Source: Arcuatula senhousia
Taxonomy: Eukaryota > Mollusca > Bivalvia > Mytilida > Mytilidae
DNA length: 64,000 nt
Direction of reading: 5' to 3'
NCBI GenBank assembly: GCA_963971305.1
Contig: OZ020313.1
Location: forward strand, 21,215,260 to 21,279,259
The notes beneath the pieces are model-generated. The model worked only from the letters and a program-made list of their open reading frames with translations, was not told the origin of the DNA and made no database searches. This document shows positions 46,702-58,467 of this stretch, piece by piece. The position numbers were made by a program, and so were the translations under genes. Each line of letters opens with the position of its first letter. Position 1 is the stretch's first letter.

Positions 46702-47429
46702 GAGCTATCCCATAATTGATCATTGTTAAGAGCATGGCCGCACCCATATGGTCTTGTGTGTTTGAATAAAATTAAGAATATATTTCTTAATATATATATA
46801 ATTTTCAATGCCCAAACCCGGTTTGATGCCTACTCTCATTTTAATAAAACCAATAAACTAATAGCTAAAAAATCATGCACTTACACTTTAAGTTTAAAAC
46901 TAGGGGTGTAACGTCGATACCACTTCCCCACGATCCGATACAGATCAAGATACCTGGCTCACGATCCAATCTGTATCACGATACCTTTTACTTTCATAAC
47001 TTACAAAAGACCTGCTTGGCATATCATTGTAAATCGATGGTAATGTTTAAGAAGTATAATTTTCATGTGTTAAATAGACTGTAAAAAAAGTCTTTTCAAG
47101 CAAAAGATTTTATTTCAGTCTGACAGACAATATTTTGTGCCATTGTTGACACGCTCGAGGATATTTCTTGATCTCAACGATGGCCCAGGCCATCACCTCA
47201 TTACGACAATTTATTACGCAAAATTTAGTCCTATAAAAACGAAAGTAGTTTATAAATCTACAAATTGTGAACAAAACGAATCTTTGGATGGGAAATAATT
47301 AATCCTATCTAGATAAATAGTATTATTTAAATATTCTACTAAACTTCCATTGTATCATGTGTATCTGCAGTCTATAAGCACAAAAATAACAATGTTCATT
47401 GATATAAACATATGATTACCTAAGGCCCC
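46702..47429. other. Intron stretch, no gene seen
   Basis: Contains aggggtgtaacgtcgatacc at 46903, resembling hAT-type MITE ends, but no partner end is found. No exon recognised. Confidence 0.4.
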
Positions 47430-48490
47430 CAAAATAACATAATAATTTGCATTGGTGTAAACCATTTATAACCTGAGCCTACCTATTCTTAATAAATTGT
47501 AATGAACAAAAGGTTATCTGAGGCCTACTATAGCAATATTCAATGGTGTAATCCATTGGTATAACTATAGCAATATAAATTTAAGTTGACCGTTGGTTAC
47601 CCATGGCCCCTATAGTAAAGACATTGATGTGGGTGGTAAAGGGTTTTTTTCGTGCATCGTGTTGAGCAATTTTTATTTCCCGTTCAGCCGTGCATGGAGG
47701 TTCATCGTGCATCGTGTTTCTCTATTTCATTTTTCGTTCATCGTGATTATCATTTTTTTATTGGCCGTTCATCGTGATTGTCATTTTTTATTGGCCGTTC
47801 ATCCGTGCACGTACCCCCCCTTTACCACCCCCATTGATATAAATGTTGCTTACCCAAGGTCCCCTATAGCAATATGCATTGAAGTTAACCATTGATTACC
47901 TTAGCCCCCTATAGCAATATACATTGAAGTTAACCTTTGATTACCGAGTCCCCCCTATAGCAATGTACATTGAAGTTAACCTTTGATTACCAAAGCCCCC
48001 CTATATCAATATACATTGAAGTTAACCATTGATTACCCAAGCCCCCTATATCAATGTACATTGAAGTTAACTATTGATTACCCAAGGCCCCTATTGCAAT
48101 AACATTGATGTAAACTTAACATGATGCCCACTATATTAATATACATTCGAATTAACAATAGGTTACCTGAGGCCCCCAATAGAAATATGCATTGAAATTA
48201 ACATTTGGTTACCTGACGGTCACTGTAGCAATATACATTGAAGTTTACAATTGGTTACCTGACATCCCCTGTAGCAATATACATTGAAGTTTACCCTTGG
48301 TTACCTGTGGCCCCCAATAGCAATATACATTGAAGTTTACCCTAGGTTACCTGTGGCCCCCAATAGCATTATACATTGAAGTTTACCATTGGTTACCCTA
48401 GGCCTCCTATAGCAACAACATTTATGTAAACCATTGGTTACAAGATGCCCACTATAAGATTGTAAATTGAAGTAAATGATTGGTTACCTA
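47430..48490 (+). repeat. Minisatellite, unit about 55 bp (CCCCCTATAGCAATATACATTG...)
   Basis: Roughly 16-18 decayed units of cccctatagcaatatacatt-gaagttaaccattgattacc. It is interrupted by a small element at 47630-47831. The unit length varies between about 52 and 58 bp. Confidence 0.88.
47630..47831. mobile_element. Small inverted-repeat element with CATCGTG repeats inside the minisatellite
   Basis: Inverted ends GGGTGGTAAAGGG / CCCTTTACCACCC; about seven TTCATCGTG/TGCATCGTG motifs inside. The flanks attgatgt and attgatat suggest an 8- or 9-bp duplication (hAT- or Mutator-like length). Confidence 0.6.
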
Positions 48491-48499
48491 AGGCCAAGA

Positions 48500-48735
48500 A
48501 TTCCCCAAACACAAATATCTAGTGTTATTCTGGATCCCATTGAAAAATTCAAGAGGATCCAGACTCGTCCTTGGACAAATGTGGCTATCTTAATTTCTCC
48601 AAGGACAAATTGGAATTCTGATTTGCACTTGTTTAAATCCAGGGCAAATCAGAACTCAAATTTGTCCTAGGAGAAATCGGAATTCCAATTTGCCCTAAGG
48701 AGGATTCCAGATCGCCTTTTCAAATTTGCCCTGCA
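48500..48735. repeat. Region of mixed-orientation GGACAAAT / ATTTGTCC motifs
   Basis: CCAAGGACAAATTGGAATTC, CAAATTTGTCCTAGGAGAAA and related motifs recur in both orientations, with GGATCC near both sides; a small foldback repeat of unknown class. Confidence 0.5.
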
Positions 48736-48819
48736 ACATATATAATACCATGAACCATAATCAAGTTATCTTGGGCCACCTATATACCCGTGTATGTAAA
48801 TTAATTTAAGTAACATTTG

Positions 48820-49120
48820 ACCCGAGGTTAGCCCGCTCCGGCACCAACACTTTTGTGTTGGAAAACTCAGCAAAGCTTTGAATTATATATCCGTTTGAAT
48901 TTCAAAATTGTCTAAACCCTAAGGTTCTTCATACCCCAGACATAGGTTGATCATCTTAGTAATAATTTGGTTCCCTAGTTTTGTATTTTTGGTTTTATTG
49001 TTCTATGCTCTTCATAATCATAAAGTGTTTGGCATTTTTTGGTAGAGTCTTGAATAGACAAAACGCGCGTCAGGCTTTGCAAAATTTATTGTCTGGAACT
49101 TTCTTGTCTTTTTTATTTTG
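48820..49120 (+). repeat. Single copy of the 364-bp dispersed repeat
   Basis: GAGGTTAGCCCGCTCCGGCAC ... TTGAATAGACAAAACGCGCGTC ... caaaatttattgtctggaac matches the units at 12976-13742, more diverged and with small deletions. Confidence 0.85.
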
Positions 49121-49393
49121 GATACCCTTAAGGTCCTATGTTGATATACATTAAAAGTAATGTTTGGTTACTTCAGGCTCCCTAGAAGTATTTGTAGTGT
49201 CATGAACCATTTGTAAAGCAAACACAGGGGTGGGGTAACCTCAATTATAAAGGTAGGGACATATTGCGACAAAAAATGGTCTTCTTTTTGGGGTCTTCAT
49301 TTAGTGAAAATATCAGATGTTGCATATATGATATGGTGTACTTTTCATACATGTAAATAGTAACATGACAAAACCTGCATAACATCACTTAAA

Positions 49394-50378
49394 CAAGAGG
49401 CTCCCAGGAGCCTAAATCGCTCACCTGGTCTTGATGTCAACCCTAAATTTGTAGAGCTAAATGAGCTGAACATTTAAGCAAGCAACAGCTTTTCTCTATC
49501 TGCTATAGTTTTCTTTCTATAGGCCAAAAACATGAAAAAACATCATTTTAGGGGCTGTAACCCCTATAAGGGCCATCTGACAACTTCGACCCTATGGAGA
49601 CTTTTGTACAGCTAATTTAGCTGAACATTTAAGCAAGCAACAGCTTCTCTCTATCTGCAACAGTTTTCATTCCATAGGCCAAAAACATGAAAAAACATTA
49701 TTTCAGGGGCCGTTACCCCTATAAGGGGTCATCTGACAACTTCGACCCTATGGAGACTTTTGTAGAGCTGAATGAGCTGAACATTTAAGCCAGCAACAGC
49801 TTCTCTCTACCTGCTATAGTTTTCATTCTATAGGCCAAAAACATGAAAAAAACGTTATTTTGAGGCCATAACCCATATGAGGGGTCATCTGACAACTTGG
49901 ACTCTATGAAAACTTTTGTAGAGCTAAATGAGCTGAACATTTAAGCAAGCAACAGCTTTTCTCTATCTGGAATACTTTCATACTATTTGGTAAAAACATG
50001 AAAAAATGCTATTTTTCACCTTTAAGGGGCCTTTAACTTCGACCAAATGGAAACTTTAGTAGAACTTTTGATGCTGAAGCAGTAGGGTGGCATCAAATTT
50101 CATCTATCAATTACAGGCCAAAAACAGTAGTCTGACACCCCCGGTCTATTTTTATCCATGATCATAAGGCCGGGTTTTTTGAGGAATCAAAAATTGAAAA
50201 ACAACTTAAGTGCAGGACACACTAAGGATCAATCATACAAAGTTTCATTGAATTCTGTTTATTAGTTTCAGAGGAGAAGATTTTTTTTAATAGTTAACAG
50301 ACGACCACGACAGACGACCATGGCGACGGACACCAAGTGATGACAATAGCTCACATGCAACTTTGGTCCAGGTGAGCT
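49394..50378 (+). mobile_element. F1 repeat, full-length (985 bp)
   Basis: CAAGAGGCTCCCAGGAGCC start, four to five units, 3' part with a diverged microsatellite (gacgaccacgacagacg), CCAAGTGATG and a partly broken hairpin (TGCAAC-TTT-GGTCCA) before GGTGAGCT. Confidence 0.85.
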
Positions 50379-50399
50379 AAAAAACAGAAAATCTATCGA

Positions 50400-51190
50400 T
50401 TAGAAAACCCACTTCCTTGAGCATTATTGTCACTAAGTGGAAATCGACTATAAATTTTCAAAATTTCAAGTGCTCAATCCAAGCAAAAACTAGAAAATGT
50501 GTCTATGAGCCACAGGATGGCCCTCCCGTTCTTGAAATATCATTGACCCTCAATGTGTATTACCTGGGATATGGACCTTTACCAAGAAATTGATCAAAAG
50601 TGTTCATGTGTAAAATATAGGTCACTGTGACCTTATTTCTGGTGGGTGGTGCCATGTTACCAAGACTCATCCAGTAGTGAAACATTATTGACCCCTAACA
50701 TGTAGTATTCAAGATATGGACCTTAACCAAGAACTTAACCAAAGTCATTCATGCGTAAAATATACGTCACAGTGACCTAATTTTTATTGGGTGGTGTCAT
50801 GTTACCCAAGACAAATCTAGTGGTGAAATACCATTGACCATCAACATGTAGGACCTTAACCAAGAACTTAACAAAAGTCATTCATGCGTAAAATATAGGT
50901 CACAGTGACCTAATTTCTAGTGGGTGGTGTCACCTTACCTAAGACACATCTAGTAGTGAAATATCATTTACCCCCAACATCTAGTATTTAAGTTATGGAC
51001 CTTAACCAAGAACTTAACCGAAGTCGTTCATGCATAAAATATAGGTCACAGTGACCTAATTTCTAGTGGGTGGTGTAGCCCTACCCAATGGACCTTAACC
51101 AAGAACTTAACCAAAGTGTTACGTACGGACGGACAGACGGACAAGGGTAAAACTATATGTCAGATCCACATACGTGGACGGGCCATAAAA
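50400..51190 (+). mobile_element. F7 repeat with palindromic AGGTCA-nnn-TGACCT sites
   Basis: Four to five units of about 133-146 bp (ggaccttaaccaagaactta...gtgggtggtgtc) precede a (GGACGGACAGAC) tract at 51127-51143, a hairpin TCCAC-ATAC-GTGGA and cgggccataaaaa. The 5' boundary is not clear. Confidence 0.65.
50619..51057. promoter_or_regulatory. Four spaced IR3 nuclear-receptor-type palindromes
   Basis: AGGTCACTGTGACCT at 50619-50633, a one-base variant at 50764-50778, and AGGTCACAGTGACCT at 50897-50911 and 51043-51057. AGGTCAnnnTGACCT is the canonical estrogen response element and also an IR3 site for other receptors. Sites are 145, 133 and 146 bp apart. Function is inference. Confidence 0.6.
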
Positions 51191-51214
51191 ATCACACACA
51201 GCATCTGAAGCATT

Positions 51215-52160
51215 CATCTTGCTAAGCATCACTAGGTGCATCTTAGTAACCATACCACTTTAGATGATGTGGTACTTGTCAGTAAGCGGGAATGGACTTG
51301 TAGGTGGTCAATCCATGCGAAAAATATAGGTCAAAGCCAACATCCAAACCATGCATTGTGCTTAGCATCACTAGGTGCACCAACCATACCGATATCATTG
51401 ATGTGTCACTTGTCAGTAAGCAGAAATAGACTTAAACCATACTTCTGTAAGTGGTCATCCACGCAGAAAATATAGGTAAAAACCAAAACCTAACCATGCA
51501 TTGTGCTTAGCATCACTAGGTGCACCAACCATACCGTCACTTGTCAGTAAGCGGAAATGGACTTTAACCATACTTCTGTAAGTGGTCATCCACGCAGAAA
51601 ATATAGGTCAAAGCCAACATCCTAACCATGCATTGTGCTTAGCATCACTAGGTGCACCTACCATACCAATATCTTAGATGTGACACTTGTCACTAAGCAG
51701 GAATGGACTTTAACCATACTTCTGTAAGTGGTCATCCACGCAGAAAATATAGGTAAAAACCAAAACCTAACCATGCATTGTGCTTAGCATCACTAGGTGC
51801 ACCAACCATACCGTCACTTGTCAGTAAGCGGAAATGGACTTTAACCATTCTTCTATTAGTGATCATCCATGCGGAAAATATAGGTCATAGCCAGCGTCCT
51901 AAGCATGCACTGTGTTAAGCATCACTAGGTGCACCTACCACACCAATATCATTGATGTGGCACTTGTCACTAAGTGGGAATGGACTTGAACCATTCTTCT
52001 ATAAGTGATCATCCATGCGGAAAATATAGGTCACAGCCAGCATCTTAAGCATGCATTGTACTTAGCATCACTAAATGCACCCTACCATATCAATATCATT
52101 GATGTGGCACTTGTCAGTAAGCTTGTATGGATTTTAAACATTCATCTGTAAGTGGGTGAA
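51215..52160 (+). repeat. Tandem array of about 140-bp units (GCATCACTAGGTGCACC)
   Basis: Seven units with gcttagcatcactaggtgcacc, cttgtcagtaagcggaaatgg and ccacgcagaaaatatagg. It leads into an end with gatgagctataaaaa at about 52226, again an A-run end. Confidence 0.88.
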
Positions 52161-52651
52161 GACACGGACACTAAAGCCGACACCGGGGGTATCCTATAAG
52201 CTCCCCTTACTTTCATGAGATGAGCTATAAAAAGACACCTAAAATCAATCCAGGGAGGTAATATTACTGAAAATCTTCATAGCAATTGGTCCAGTAGAAC
52301 AAAAGTTATTGTGAGTACAAAATGTACAAAGAAACTAGAGGCTCCCAGGAGCATGAATCGCTCACCTGATCTCTTATGCTAAAACCTCTTACCTTGTGTG
52401 CAACATGGTCTACTTGTTCTTGGTAAGTAACATTAAAGAAACTAGTTAGGAGAGAAAACACTTTTAAGACCAAGAATACTAAATTACAAAGCTTTCCATT
52501 TGGAAAAAAAAACATATTAAGTTAAAATTGATTTAAAACACTTAAAAGGTTGATCTGACAATTTTGACCCTGAAATCATTTTTTTAAGATCTTAACAAGA
52601 ACAGATTCCAGGTCCCCCGCCCGTTGAACGTTATATTGTTGAAGGGGCATA

Positions 52652-53746
52652 CTGACCTGAAAATCACTTACACCTTAGGGGACCCCTATAGGAGTCTGCA
52701 TACAAAATTTCAGAACCCTAGGATTAGTAGTTACTGAGAAAAGTGTTACGAAAAATTTAGCATTGAGTCAATGGGAGAAAAAATGACTAAGTCGTTAAAC
52801 AGGAAGTAGATGTCAGACTGACCTGAAAATCACTTACACCTTAGGGGACCCCTATAGGAGTCTGCATACAAAATTTCAGAACCCTAGGATTAGTAGTTAC
52901 TGAGAAAAGTGTTACGAAAAATTTACCATTGAGCCTATGGGAGAAAAAATGACTAAGTCGTTAAACAGGAAGTAGATGTCAGACTGACCTGAAAATCACT
53001 TACACCTTAGGGGACCCCTATAGGAGTCTGCATACAAAATTTCAGAACCCTAGGATTAGTAGTTACTGAGAAAAGTGTTACGAAAAATTTACCATTGAGC
53101 CTATGGGAGAAAAAATGACTAAGTCGTTAAACAGGAAGTAGATGTCAGACTGACCTGAAAATCACTTACACCTTAGGGGACCCCTATAGGAGTCTGCATA
53201 CAAAATTTCAGAACCCTAGGATTAGTAGTTACTGAGAAAAGTGTTACCAAAAATTTACCATTGAGCCTATGGGAGAAAAAATGACTAAGTCGTTAAACAG
53301 GAAGTAGATGTCAGACTGACCTGAAAATCACTTACACCTTAGGGGACCCCTATAGGAGTCTGCATACAAAATTTCAGAACCCTAGGATTAGTAGTTACTG
53401 AGAAAAGTGTTATGAAAAATTTACCATTGAGCCTATGGGAGAAAAAATGACTAAGTCGTTAAACAGGAAGTAGATGTCAGACTGACCTGAAAATCACTTA
53501 CACCTTGGGGGACCCCTATAGGAGTCTGCATACAAAATTTCAGAACCCTAGGATTAGTAGTTACTGAGAAAAGTGTTACGAAAAATTTACCATTGAGCCT
53601 ATAGGAGAAAAAATGACTAAGTCGTTAAACAGGAAGTAGATGTCAGACTGACCTGAAAATCACTTACACCTTAGGGGACCCCTATAGGAGTCTGCATACA
53701 AAATTTCAGAACCCTAGGATTAGTAGTTACTGAGAAAAGTGTTACG
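52652..53746 (+). repeat. 166-bp tandem array, about 6.6 near-identical units
   Basis: CTGACC starts at 52652, 52818, 52984, 53150, 53316, 53482 and 53648, an exact 166-bp period with only a handful of substitutions. The last unit is cut by the F1 insertion at 53750. Confidence 0.97.
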
Positions 53747-54656
53747 AAACTAGAGGCTCCCAGGAGCCTGAATCGCTCACCTGATCTCTTATGCCAAAGT
53801 TTGAATAAATTTCACAAACTTTCAACTATACAAAGTTGCAAATAATCCCTTCAGTGGTTTCAGAGAAGATTTTTGGAAATCAGTTTAAATTAATAGAAAA
53901 AACAGTTAAAGGGCAATAACTCCTGTAAGAACCTTTTGATGCTAAACAAAAAAAGGTGCTTCGGATTTTCTCTATCTCTTATACTTTTTGAGTTATAAGC
54001 CAAAAACAATGGTCTGACCCTCCTGTTCTATTTTTAGCAATGGCGGCCATGTTGGTTGGTAAACGTGTATATAATTCACAAACTTGGTAGAGGACATCCT
54101 AAAGATCAAGTGTACCAAGTTTCAAAGCAATCCCTTCAGTGGTTTCAGAGAAGAAGATTTTTGAAATTCAGTTACAAAAATGGAAAAAAAACAGTTAAAG
54201 GGGAATAACTCTTAAATGGCTGATCTGACCATTTTGACCCTGAAATCATTTTTGTAGATCTCAATGAGCTAAACAATTCTGCAATGCTAACTTTTCCTCT
54301 AGCTCTAACGGTTTTCAAGATATAGTCCAAAAACTGCAAAAATGGTCAATTTTGATGATTAAAGGGCAATAACTCCTATAAGGAGTCGTTTCACAACTTC
54401 GACTCAATGGAGAGATTTGTAGAGCTTTTGATGCTGAACAAGGAAGGTTGCTTCTGATTTTCTCTATCTTTTATACTTTTTGAGTTATAAGCCAAAAACA
54501 ACGGTCTGTCCCCCGTGTTCTATATTTAGCAACGGCGGCAATGTTGGTTGGTCGACGTGTATATAATTCACAAACTTGGTAGAGGACATCCTAAAGATCA
54601 TGTATACCAAGTATCAATGCAATCCCTTCAGTGGTTTCAGAGAAGAAGATTTTTAA

Positions 54657-56686
54657 CAAGAGGCTCCCAGGAGCCTGAATCGCTCACCTGGTCTTGATGT
54701 TGACCCTATACTTTTGTAGAGCTAAATGAGCTGAACATTTAAGCAAGCAACAGCTTTTTTCTACCTGCAATAGTTTTCATTCTATAGGCCAAAAGCACCA
54801 TTTTTCACCTATAAGGGGCCATAACCCCTATAAGGAGTCATCTGACAACTTTGACCCTATGGAGAATTTTGTAGAGCTAAATGAGCTGAACATTTAAGCA
54901 AGCAACAGCTAATCGCTATCTGCAATAGTTTTCATTCTGTAGGACAAAAACATGAAAAATCGCTATTTTTCATGGGCCGTAACCCCTATAAGGGGTCATC
55001 TGACAACTTGGACCCTATGGAGAATTTTGTAGAGCTAAATGAGCTGAACATTTAAGCAAGCAACAGCTAATCTCTATGTGCAATAGTTTCCATTCTGTAG
55101 GAGAAAAACATGAAAAAAACGCTATTTTTCAAGGGCCCTATAAGAGGTCATCTGACAACTTCGACCCTATGGAGACTTTCGTAGAGCTAAATGAGCTAAA
55201 CATTTAAGCAAGCAACAGCTAATCTCTATCTGCAATAGTTTTCATTATGTAGGCCAAAAACATGAAAAATGGCTATTTTTCACCTTTAAGGGGCCGTAAC
55301 CCCTATAAGGGGTCATCTGACAACTTCGACCCTATGGAGACTTTCGTTGAGCTAAATGAGCTTAACATTTAAGCAAGCAACAGCTAATCTCTATCTGCAA
55401 TAGTTTTCATTCTGTAGGCCAAAAACATGAAAAATGGCTATTTTTCACCTTTAAGGGGCCGTAACCCCTATAAGGGGTCATCTGACAACTTCGACCCTAT
55501 GGAGACTTTTGTAGAGCTAAATGAGCTTAACATTTAAGCAAGCAACAGCTAATCTCTATCTGCAATTGTTTTCATTCTGTAGGCCAAAAACATGAAAAAT
55601 GGCTATTTTTCACCTTTAAGGGGCCGTAACCCCTATAAGGGGTCATCTGACAACTTCGACCCTATGGAGACTTTTGTAGAGCTAAATGAGCTAAACATTT
55701 AAGCAAGCAACAGCTAATCTCTATCTGCAATAGTTTTCATTATGTAGGCCAAAAACATGAAAAATGGCTATTTTTCAACTTTAAGGGGCCGTAACCCCTA
55801 TAAGGGGTCATCTGACAACTTCGACCCTATGGAGACTTTCGTTGAGCTAAATGAGCTTAACATTTAAGCAAGCAACAGCTAATCTCTATCTGCAATAGTT
55901 TTCATTCTGTAGGCCAAAAACATGAAAAATGGCTATTTTTCACCTTTAAGGGGCCGTAACCCCTATAAGGGGTCATCTGACAACTTCGACCCTATGGAGA
56001 CTTTTGTAGAGCTAAATGAGCTTAACATTTAAGCAAGCAACAGCTAATCTCTATCTGCAATTGTTTTCATTCTGTAGGCCAAAAACATGAAAAATGGCTA
56101 TTTTTCACCTTTAAGGGGCCGTAACCCCTATAAGGGGTCATCTGACAACTTCGACCCTATGGAGACTTTTGTAGAGCTAAATGAGCTAAACATTTAAGCA
56201 AGCAACAGCTATTCTCTATCTGCAATAGTTTTCATTCTGTAGGCCAAAAACATGAAAAAATGCTATTTTTCACCTTTAAGGGGCCGTAACCCCTATAAGG
56301 GGTCATCTGACAACTTTGACCAAATGGAGACTTTTGTAGAGCTTTTGATGCTGAATCAGTAGCGTGGCCTCAGATTTCCTCTATCTCTTATACTTTTTGA
56401 TTAACAAGCCAAAAACAGTAGTCTGACCCCCCTGGTCTATTTTTAGTAACGGTGGCCATGTTTTTTGGCAGATCAAAAATCGAAACACAAGTTTGGTGCA
56501 GGACACCCTAAGGATCATTCATACCAAGTTTCATTAAATTCTGTTCTGTAGTTTCAGAGGAGAAGATTTTTGAAAATTGTTAACAGACGACGACAGACGA
56601 CGACAGACGACAGACGACAGACGACAGACGACGACGGACGCCAAGTGATGGCAATAGCTCACATGGACCTTTGGTCCAGGTGAGCT
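54657..56686 (+). mobile_element. F1 repeat, innermost of the nest (2,030 bp)
   Basis: CAAGAGGCTCCC to GGACC-TTT-GGTCC, GGTGAGCT. It splits gattttt|aaaaatcag, which is intact in the sister units at 57190 and 57680. Ten tandem units of about 165 bp inside. Confidence 0.92.
55172..56340 (+). repeat. 165-bp array with 495-bp higher-order repeat
   Basis: GGAGACTTT starts at 55501, 55666, 55831, 55996, 56161 and 56326 (period 165). Unit types alternate A-B-C: A has tttcgttgagc with gcttaac, B tttgtagagc with gcttaac and gcaattgtt, C gctaaac (with cattatg in the first complete one), and the triplet then repeats. Confidence 0.88.
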
Positions 56687-58467
56687 AAAAATCAGTTAAA
56701 ATTAATGGAAAAAAACAGTTAAAGGGGAATAACTCTTAAACGGCTGATCTGACAATTTTGACCCTGCAATCATTTTTGTAGATCTCAATGAGCTAAACAA
56801 TTCTGCAATGCTAACTTTTCCTCTAGCTCTAACGGTTTTCAAGATATAGTCCAAAAACTGCAAAAATGGTCAATTTTGATGATTCAAGGGCAATAACTCC
56901 TATAATGAGTCGTTTCACAACTTCGACTCAATGGAGAGATTTGTATAGCTTTTGATGTTGTAGAGCTTTTGATGCTGAACAAGGTATGTTGCTTCAGATT
57001 TTCTCTATCTCTTATACTTTTTGAGTTATAAGCCAAAAACAATGGTCTGACCCCCCTGTTCTATTTTTAGCAACGGCGGCCATGTTGGTTGGTCGACATG
57101 TATATAATTCACAAACTTGGTAGAGGACATCCTAAAGATCATGAATACCAAGTATCAATGCAATCCCTTCAGTGGTTTCAGAGAAGAAGATTTTTAAAAA
57201 TCAGTTAAAATTAATGGAAAAAACAGTTAAAGGGGAATAACTCTTAAACGGCTGATCTGACAATTTTGACCCTGAAATCATTTTTGTAGATCTCAATGAG
57301 CTAAACAATTCTGCAATGCTAACTTTTCCTCTAGCTCTAACGGTTTTCAAGATATAGTCCAAAAACTGCAAAAATGGTCAATTTTGATGATTAAAGGGCA
57401 ATAACTCCTATAAGGAGTCGTTTCACAACTTCGACTCAATGGAGAGATTTGTAGAGCTTTTGATGCTGAACAAGGTAGGTTGCTTCAGATTTTCTCTATC
57501 TCTTATACTTTTTGAGTAATAAGCCAAAAACAATGGTCTGACCCCCCGTTCTATTTTTAGCAATGGCGGCCATGTTGGTTGGTCGACATGTATATAATTC
57601 ACAAACTTGGTAGAGGACATCCTAAAGATCATATATACCAAGTATCAATGCAATCCCTTCAGTGGTTTCAGAGAAGAAGATTTTTAAAAATCAGTTAAAA
57701 TTAATGGAAAAAACAGTTAAAGGGGAATAACTCTTAAACGGCTGATCTGACAATTTTGACCCTGAAATCATTTTTGTAGATCTCAATGAGCTAAACAATT
57801 CTGCAATGCTAACTTTTCCTCTAGCTCTAACGGTTTTCAAGATATAGTCCAAAAACTGCAAAAATGGTCAATTTTGATGATTAAAGGGCAATAACTCCTA
57901 TAAGGAGTCGTTTCACAACTTCGACTCAATGGAGAGATTTGTAGAGCTTTTGATGCTGAACAAGGAAGGTTGCTTCAGATTTTCTCTATCTCTTATACTT
58001 TTTGAGTTATAAGCCAAAAACAATGGTCTGACCCCCCTGTTCTATTTTTAGCAACGGCGGCCATGTTGGTTGGTCGACATGTATATAATTCACAAACTTG
58101 GTAGAGGACATCCTAAAGATCATGTATACCAAGTATCAATGCAATCCCTTCAGTGGTTTCAGAGAAGAAGATCTTTGAAGAAAAGTTAACGGACGGACGA
58201 CGGACGGACGACGGACGGACGACGGACGGACGGACGACGGACGCTTAACGATGACAATAGCTCACATGACCCTTCGGGTCAGGTGAGCTAAAAAGTGTGA
58301 CGGACGCACGGACGGACACACGGACGGACGGACGCACGGACGGACGCACGGACGGACGGACACCGGCATTTCCAAGTCCCCGCTCCGCGTTGCGGCGGGG
58401 GACAATAAGCTGAACAATTTTGCAATGCTAACTATTCCTCTAACTCTTATGGCTTTTAAGATAAAGT

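Larger units (their letters stand above)
53750..58289 (+). mobile_element. F1 repeat nested in F2, subtype with about 490-bp units
   Basis: CTAGAGGCTCCC start; units of about 490 bp (cagttaaaggggaataact at 54188, 56716, 57224, 57714), each with gcggccatgttggttggtcgac; 3' part (GACGGACG)n, hairpin TGACCC-TTC-GGGTCA and GGTGAGCT. An 18-bp local duplication near 56946 lengthens one unit. Confidence 0.85.
52596..58403 (+). mobile_element. F2 repeat (CAAGAACAGATTCC ... GGCGGGGGAC) with internal insertion
   Basis: The 5' subterminal GTCCCCCGCC (52611-52620) is the exact complement of the 3' end GGCGGGGGAC (58394-58403). The 5' part holds seven 166-bp units; the 3' part (58294-58403) holds (GACGGACGCACG)n and the terminal hairpin. 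An F1 copy splits it at gttacgaaa|aaaaagtgtgacgg. Confidence 0.82.

Noticed and set aside
46903..46990. hAT-type MITE starting aggggtgtaacg
   Set aside because: Only one end-like sequence is visible; no inverted partner or 8-bp duplication within reach.
52652..53746. Regular spacing could suggest a CRISPR-like array
   Set aside because: The whole 166-bp unit is repeated with no variable spacers, and the context is eukaryotic repeat DNA.
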